Source: Hordeum vulgare subsp. vulgare (lineage: Eukaryota; Streptophyta; Magnoliopsida; Poales; Poaceae). From it: 64,000 nt of DNA. A program made the translations under genes and the position numbers. The notes under the pieces were generated by a model that worked only from the letters and a program-made list of their open reading frames with translations, made no database searches and was not told where the DNA came from. The DNA is taken from positions 317,823,186 to 317,887,185 of the forward strand of contig NC_058520.1 of NCBI RefSeq assembly GCF_904849725.1. The letters are read 5' to 3'. Of the stretch, positions 58,161 to 64,000 are shown one piece after another. Within the stretch, counting starts at the first letter, position 1, and each line of letters begins with the position of its first letter.

Positions 58161-61100
58161 GCTTTGGTATCAGAGCTTGACTGCACGTAGGATAACCAAG
58201 CCAAACTGGTCGATGTTGTGTCTAGCAACTCTTTTGTTATGTAAGGGAATTGTTTGTGGAAGGGAACGTAAGACCCTTTTTACTCCTTTCCTTGTGTTAT
58301 TCTTATTCTGAGTCATCATCTTCCTTATTCTATGGGGTTTAAGAATTAGGCCTTCTGATCTATTCATTAGGATGACGAGTTACTATGCTGGAGACTTATA
58401 GAAAAGTCGTTGTCTTCCTGGATCCGTGTCTTCAAAAGAATTCAATTGTTATGTTGTCAGTTTTCTTGCAGGTTGCCTCATATTTCATGCTCATGCAGTC
58501 GTTATGTTGTCTAAGTTTTCGAAGGTTTCTAAATAATCTGATGCAATTGCAAATCCTCTCATCCCGAGTTAATGTCTTTTGGGCCAGACAAAGCACACTA
58601 ATCATTGTGGTGAGGTACTCTATTGCCTTGACATATTTATTAAAGTGTTAGGAAACCATGTTACCTCCGAAAACCACCCAAGAGTCTAGATGTGTTTTGG
58701 TTCCTAGTGTGATAATTCTTGCCATCATTTTCAAAAACATCCCGTGATGTTATTTAGCTAGTAGGTATTCTATTTCTGGGTTCTTGAACCGAAGGATCAT
58801 TCTGCTCACTTCTGTTGATAGTGTTGCTAGTTCCTTTATAATGATTAGTAGCCTTGTTGTAGTTCCCAAGGTTCATGGTATATCATTCTTCCAACACCAT
58901 GGACCATCTCTGGCAGAAGTTCTTCGTGAACTAAAGATCATAACAAGAGTGCTCGTGATGAGTTCTCTACTCCATATTGTGATTCTGCCAACTCCGCCCT
59001 TCTGCATGGGTTATCTGGAAGAATTATGTTGAACTCGCTTGACACGCTAATCTATGCATCCACAACTCAGAAAAATCATGTCCTCTTGAGTTGCCCCTCT
59101 TCAATTGTTTCTGACCTTCATCCATGAGAGGATAGTTAAGAGTAGTTGTGCATTCATGTCATCGATGCCTGTTATTCCTGTGGTCTGGCAAGTTGTTCTA
59201 TTTCATAATGACTGGGAGAAGCAAACTCCAGTACGTCATTCATTTCTTGGATTGGGTCAAAGTAGTTGTAATCCGCAGATCAAAATTCCAATCCTGCTTT
59301 TGCTCTGTTCTACCTTGGAGTATTACCCTCTTTTGTCAAGAATGTCGTGAGAATTGCACCATATCTTATGAGTTCTTGATGTAATGATACTTCTCGACAT
59401 CATTATTCATCCCTCGGTTTCCGTGTTGGTTGTAACCGAAATATTGACAAGTGAACCATGATGTGTGAAATCAATACTCCTAGCAATGCCATTGCTTGGT
59501 AGCTAATGGACAGTAAATTAACTCTTATGGTGATGGTGATTGAATCGTCATACTAAGATTGACCGTGCTACCTAGTACATTTTTCATGGTGCACTTTTCA
59601 ATCAATGAGCTAGGATTGTGTCAATCCTTCGCTCTTTGATCATATCATCTTGCCTTGAAAAGCGAGATTCCTCCCAAGCTTAATAATATATCGGTGGTTC
59701 ATGATATTCTGAATATCTTCTCAGAAGTATTACCAGGTTGCTTCCTCACTGTTATGATAGAGCTTGTGATCAAGTTGGTCTTTCTATAAACCAGCCCCTT
59801 CTCCAAGAATCCGTGTTGGATACCCCAAGCTAGTTGGTTAATCTAAACAACAACTTGGGGAGTTGGAAGATAAATGCTTCGCCTAAACTTAGTTCATTTT
59901 AAAGGGATGTCTTTCCTGTTGCGTGAGTCTTTAAGAAAGATAATATTGTCATCGGTTGATTCGTGGGATCAATTGTTGCATATATTACCTTGTCTAATTT
60001 TGATTCGAGTATGGGCTATTGTCAAATCAAACTCAGAACCAAAGATTTCCGTAACGGTGTCTTACTCGTGGATTTCCTTGGGCATACACCATTATATTCT
60101 TTGATCTGACCAATGCTATTATCTTGCTCACATAGTTGTGGAAATCCATTTATATGGATAGCTCGATGAATTTTTGTTGAGTCCATCGGCAACATTTTCA
60201 TTTGCTCCATGATTTATGTTGGACATTAAGCTAGTGTTGGAAACTTTGTAGACATTGTTTTCATGTATATTCATGAAGAATATGTTAGGTGTAAGAAGTA
60301 ACTTCCTCTAGTTCATGTGCATTTGATGCAAGTTGCCACCATGAATTCGAGAAAAGTTATTTTGCTTCCTATGGAATCATCCCAAGTTAATCATACATGT
60401 GCGAAGTATTCTATGGTTTGATAGACTGATCATCTCCACTCCATACGTAATTCCTAGCACCCCAAGCCACTGATTGGTTTGTTCAAGGAAAAGAAGTTAA
60501 GTGTTATTCCTGAAGGTACCAGACGTACTTGCACATGGCTTCGTTATCCGCAATGATGATTCCCACCCAGAACTCGGTAGTGTTTTGTTGTAAGATTTAT
60601 ATGTGTCCACATTTGTCTTGGACACTGTGTTCACATGGGTCTTGCAATCCAGCTCATGTTTTGGAGTTGGCTTCCATAGTTCATCTCCTGAGAATCTCGC
60701 AACGTTATCTCGTCAATTTGTGTTGCAAACTTTCTTTTCAGACATGCTGAGTCTGAAACATCATGTCACCAACCAGATCTGAATCTCAGGCTAATGGTTG
60801 GAACTTCTTCCAATAATTATAATACTGGTCTCTCTATAAACCGGTAAAGTGATGTCATGGCTACACACCTAGTCGGAAGACTTATTATTATAATATCTTG
60901 CATCAACAACTTTAGCTATCTCCCCGTGAGGTCTTGGTATGACTCATTTTGGAAGTTGTTCCTCATGGACCCCCTTGGAGCCCCGAAGTCAGACCTATAC
61001 TTGATGTGCTAGATATCAAGCATGACCTATAATTGGGTTGTGCTAGTACGTCAAGGAGAACATTAGAAGCGGAGTGCTAAAAGTCTCTTGGTCGATCGTC

Positions 61101-61924
61101 CAGATTTCGTTCCCTTGGCATAGCTAAGGTGAAATATGAGAAAGTGTTGTCTTCCTTTGCATCTGCATCCTCCACCATTATTCATCATGGTAATATGATG
61201 TGTCACCAGGATCCTTGGCACGGATGTTGGTAAACCTTGATGAATATGGAAATTCTCAAGTTCTTGAGAGCACGCTCAGACACTACGTTATATCCTCGGT
61301 AGTAATTGGAATGTGTCTTCCATTTGCCGAGTTGTTCTATAACCCTGGTTTCTTTCCAACCTGAGTATGCCATTCTTTCAAATTCCTTAAAACGATCAAT
61401 TGTGAATTTCCATATTCTGGTATGAAGAGTTTCAATGATCTTTGGATCAAAAGTAATTCTTTTTGCCACTTAAGGGAATAATTCTGCGAGTCACCCTCCT
61501 AAGGTGCCCCGTTATGGTATGAAGGGCAATTTAATCCTTGCTACCTTGAAACCTGGTCACCGTTTATTTTAAGCATGGAATTGTTGCCTACCAATTGAAT
61601 CTCTGTCATATGCTTCATTTCCTCATTCCTGTTATGTGTTTTGTGTCTCAGCTCAAGGGGCGTTCCTACGTCTCATTCTATGAGTTGATCTTGAGTTGCT
61701 CGATCTTTGAGGAGATCGAATCTTGTAGAGTCTTCCTGTTCTTTTATCGTCGTGATTAGATGAAGACCTCGAGATAAAGATGTCAAGATCAACATGGTGC
61801 AATGAATCAACATTTTCAGGAAGGGCAATTGGATCGTGAAGATTGCAATAGTTTAGTGTCTCCTCTTCCTCCTCCCGACTATGCTTGAATCTCGGGACGA
61901 GATTCTTGTTTAGTCGGGGTGAGC
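58161..61924 (+). other. LARD2 interior: primer site, non-coding body, palindrome before 3' LTR
   Basis: TGGTATCAGAGC at 58165-58176 is a perfect tRNA-Met primer site. The body has no reading frame above about 90 codons and no retroviral motif. At 61889-61903, ATCTCGGGACGAGAT is a hairpin of 6-base arms around GGA, 21 bases before the 3' LTR. LARD1 has a similar word in the same place. The polypurine tract is weak (GTCGGGGTGAG). Confidence 0.75.
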
Positions 61925-64000
61925 TGTCACAGCCCTAGCTTAGCATTGCTTGCCATTGCATACTCATGCATCCATTCTAAATTCAAAAGGTTTTGAATTG
62001 ATATATGATCAAGTTTCATAAAGAATTTGGTCAAATGACAAAGATAAAAATTACTTCAAACAACTAGAGGGAAATGTTCCTGATTTCCAATAAAATATTG
62101 GACTGAGATAAAAATGTCAACCAATATTATTGGATCACATAATCATTTCATATTGGGAATTTGAATTAATTCAACCCTATTTGCATTGGATTTATAAATG
62201 CTATAAACAATTTTATAGATCCAACAATTCTGGAAATTGGTGAGTGGTTCTGAATATATTATAAGAGGCCACATATAAATTTTTAGAATTTTATTAAGTG
62301 ATTTGGTATTTTAAACAAATCAAAACAAATGTGAGAAATTAGAAAACAGGAAATATCAAAAAAATAAAAGAGAGGAAGAACTTACCTAGCGCTCACCTTC
62401 GACCCAGCCCATGTGGGGCACCGTTGTCTTCTTCCTCCTGCCACGAGGAGAAGCAGTTGCGTGTCGACGCGCAGCCGAGCGAGGGCACGTCCCGTGGCCA
62501 CCTCTTGCTTGCCCCGAGCCACGTAGACGACGGGGATGAGTACCCCGTGCACGCCTCTTCCTCTCCCTCGAGTTCATCCTCTCACTCGCTCTCTTCTCGC
62601 CGTGCCCGAAGCGGCCATGCCAAGTCGCCGTCGTTGCCATAGCCCCTCCCTCCCCTCGCCTCTCCGAGAAGCCCAGAGGATTCGCTCCGTCCCCCTGCTC
62701 CTCCTTGTCGAAGGAATGGAGCCCTCGAGCCGTGCTTCGCCCACGTCTCCGTCATCTTCAACCTCCGGCCGCCGGCAACGTCGTCGTCGATTCATCGGCT
62801 AGTAGACCTTCCCGACCTCCCGTCATCGCAAATGGAACCGTCGTGAGCTCTTGTGCATTTCCCCTCCCTTTCCACGCTCTCCCGTGCCCCGTAGCCCCGC
62901 TCCCAGCCACGGCCGAATCCCACCGCCGCGCGAGCTTGTCGCCGGCGCCTCCTCTGGCCACCCCAGCTCCCCTGCTTACCCCTAGAAGAATGGTCGCTTC
63001 TCCAGCTTCGCGTAGCCGCAAACCGCGCTCGAAACCATGCCCTGTAGGGACGCTTAGGCCATCTCCGTCAAGACTTCCGCCGCGGCTATGGTCGCCGGCG
63101 ACCACCCTCCGGTGGGGGCCGACGTGGCTAGCCCATTAGCCACTAATCCCCCCTACTCAGTGAGAGAGGGCCCCACATGGGGTCAAAGCCTAGTTAGTCT
63201 CTCGTTTGACCGGGGATTAGCCCTATTACACTGACTGGTGGGCCCTAGCTGTCAGGTTTGACCCGGCCGGCCCAGTTGACCTGCTGACGTTAGTGCTGAC
63301 ACAATAATAGTATTTCATAAATAAAATATTCCAGAAAATGTTGTAAACTTTGAAAAACATAGAAAATAAAATATAAATATATGAACAATGATCAGAAAAA
63401 TTTAGGGAATCTGATTATGCCATTTTCATGCATGATAAAACAAGTTATGTGTGAGCATCAGGTCAAATCAATTAAAAGGGTATTTGAAAAATACCTTGTT
63501 TGAAGTGATATTTGAATCTTGGTTCAAATCAGCTTCAACTTAAGATATGGTAGCTACATTAGGCCTGCCACTTTTCATTTTCATGTCATGATTATGCATC
63601 ATGGTGTTGCATTTCCGTGAAGTAAATATTGTTATTTCTTATTTGCCGGTGTTCTTCACTCTCGGTAGACGATGGTTCTGACGATGTGATCGTTGACACT
63701 GATGAAGACTCATGGCTATCTTCAGAACTATCAAGCAAGCAAACCCCCTTGAGCATATTGATATAAACTCACTCTCTCGATCCTTCTCTCTTTTATTGCA
63801 ATAGGACAAACACGATTCAACTGTTACATATTCTCGGTAGTTGAACCCATTCCTCTGCATGACCTGATTTTGCCACAGTAAATAGTTGAAACCACTTAGC
63901 ATGAGAAGCAACTGCTGGAGCCTTGTTGTGCTTACTCATCCATGCTTGCTTATTGTGCCTGCTATGCTTAGAGTCGTGTCGGGTATGATCCATCTGGATG
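61925..64000 (+). repeat. LARD2 3' LTR, first 2.1 kb
   Basis: It starts TGTCACAGCCCTAGC and is collinear with 54290-56360. It runs off the window. Confidence 0.85.

Larger units (their letters stand above)
54290..64000 (+). mobile_element. LARD2: long non-coding LTR element, cut by window end
   Basis: The 5' LTR is 54290-58160 (3871 bases), the interior 58161-61924 (3764 bases) and the 3' LTR starts at 61925. Primer site and LTR ends are present, but no gag or pol. The sizes are close to those published for Triticeae LARDs (about 4.4-kb LTRs and 3.5-kb interior). In the first 100 bases the two LTRs differ at 5 positions by hand count. The solo LTR at 46255-50287 is a relative. Confidence 0.85.

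Noticed and set aside
1..64000. Host protein-coding gene
   Set aside because: Every frame with a recognisable motif belongs to a transposable element. No ordinary plant gene, rRNA or intact tRNA was found.

Overview
The window looks like intergenic DNA from a large grass genome, most likely Triticeae (wheat, barley or a relative). I find no host gene. Almost all of it is nested transposable elements. The evidence is long terminal repeats (LTRs) in pairs, primer sites for initiator tRNA-Met, polypurine tracts, two target-site duplications, transposase and polyprotein reading frames, and very long non-coding LTR elements of the kind described from Triticeae. The organism is an inference from element types, not from a marker gene.

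Layout. 1-2357: right part of a Mutator-like element (MULE) on the minus strand, with a transposase broken by one stop, a leader rich in telomere-like heptamers and four 29-bp hairpins near the terminus. 2358-6079: unclassified, with one possible miniature inverted-repeat element. 6080-9905 and 17854-18479: one old minus-strand LTR split by a complete plus-strand LARD-type element (LARD1, 9906-17853). A 472-bp inverted-repeat element carrying a tRNA-like sequence also sits in that old LTR. 18561-43462: element B, a minus-strand Copia element of Sirevirus character, split at 24367/36126 by element A, a plus-strand Sirevirus-like Copia element (24368-36125, duplication GTAAC). 43463-53651: element C, a third minus-strand Copia element. 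Its reverse transcriptase is cut by B, and its gag is cut by a 4-kb solo LTR (46255-50287). 53652-54289: fragment of another retroelement gene. 54290-64000: LARD2, a second non-coding LTR element, with a complete 5' LTR, its interior and the first 2.1 kb of its 3' LTR.

The most interesting part is the pair A and B. Each carries, downstream of pol, an accessory gene in the sense orientation. Each of these genes appears to have its own TATA promoter and leader, separate from the LTR promoter. The two accessory proteins look distantly related to each other. In A the accessory promoter is preceded by an orderly array of the palindrome CGGACGTCCG, which is also scattered through the U3 part of A's LTRs. 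This suggests one factor could control both promoters. Element C has a different palindrome (GCGGTA-S-TACCG) in the same part of its LTR.

All coding elements are broken by stops, frameshifts or lost catalytic residues, so none is expected to move by itself. The likely nesting order is C first, then B into C, then A into B. The solo LTR in C and LARD1 in the older LTR are separate later events.
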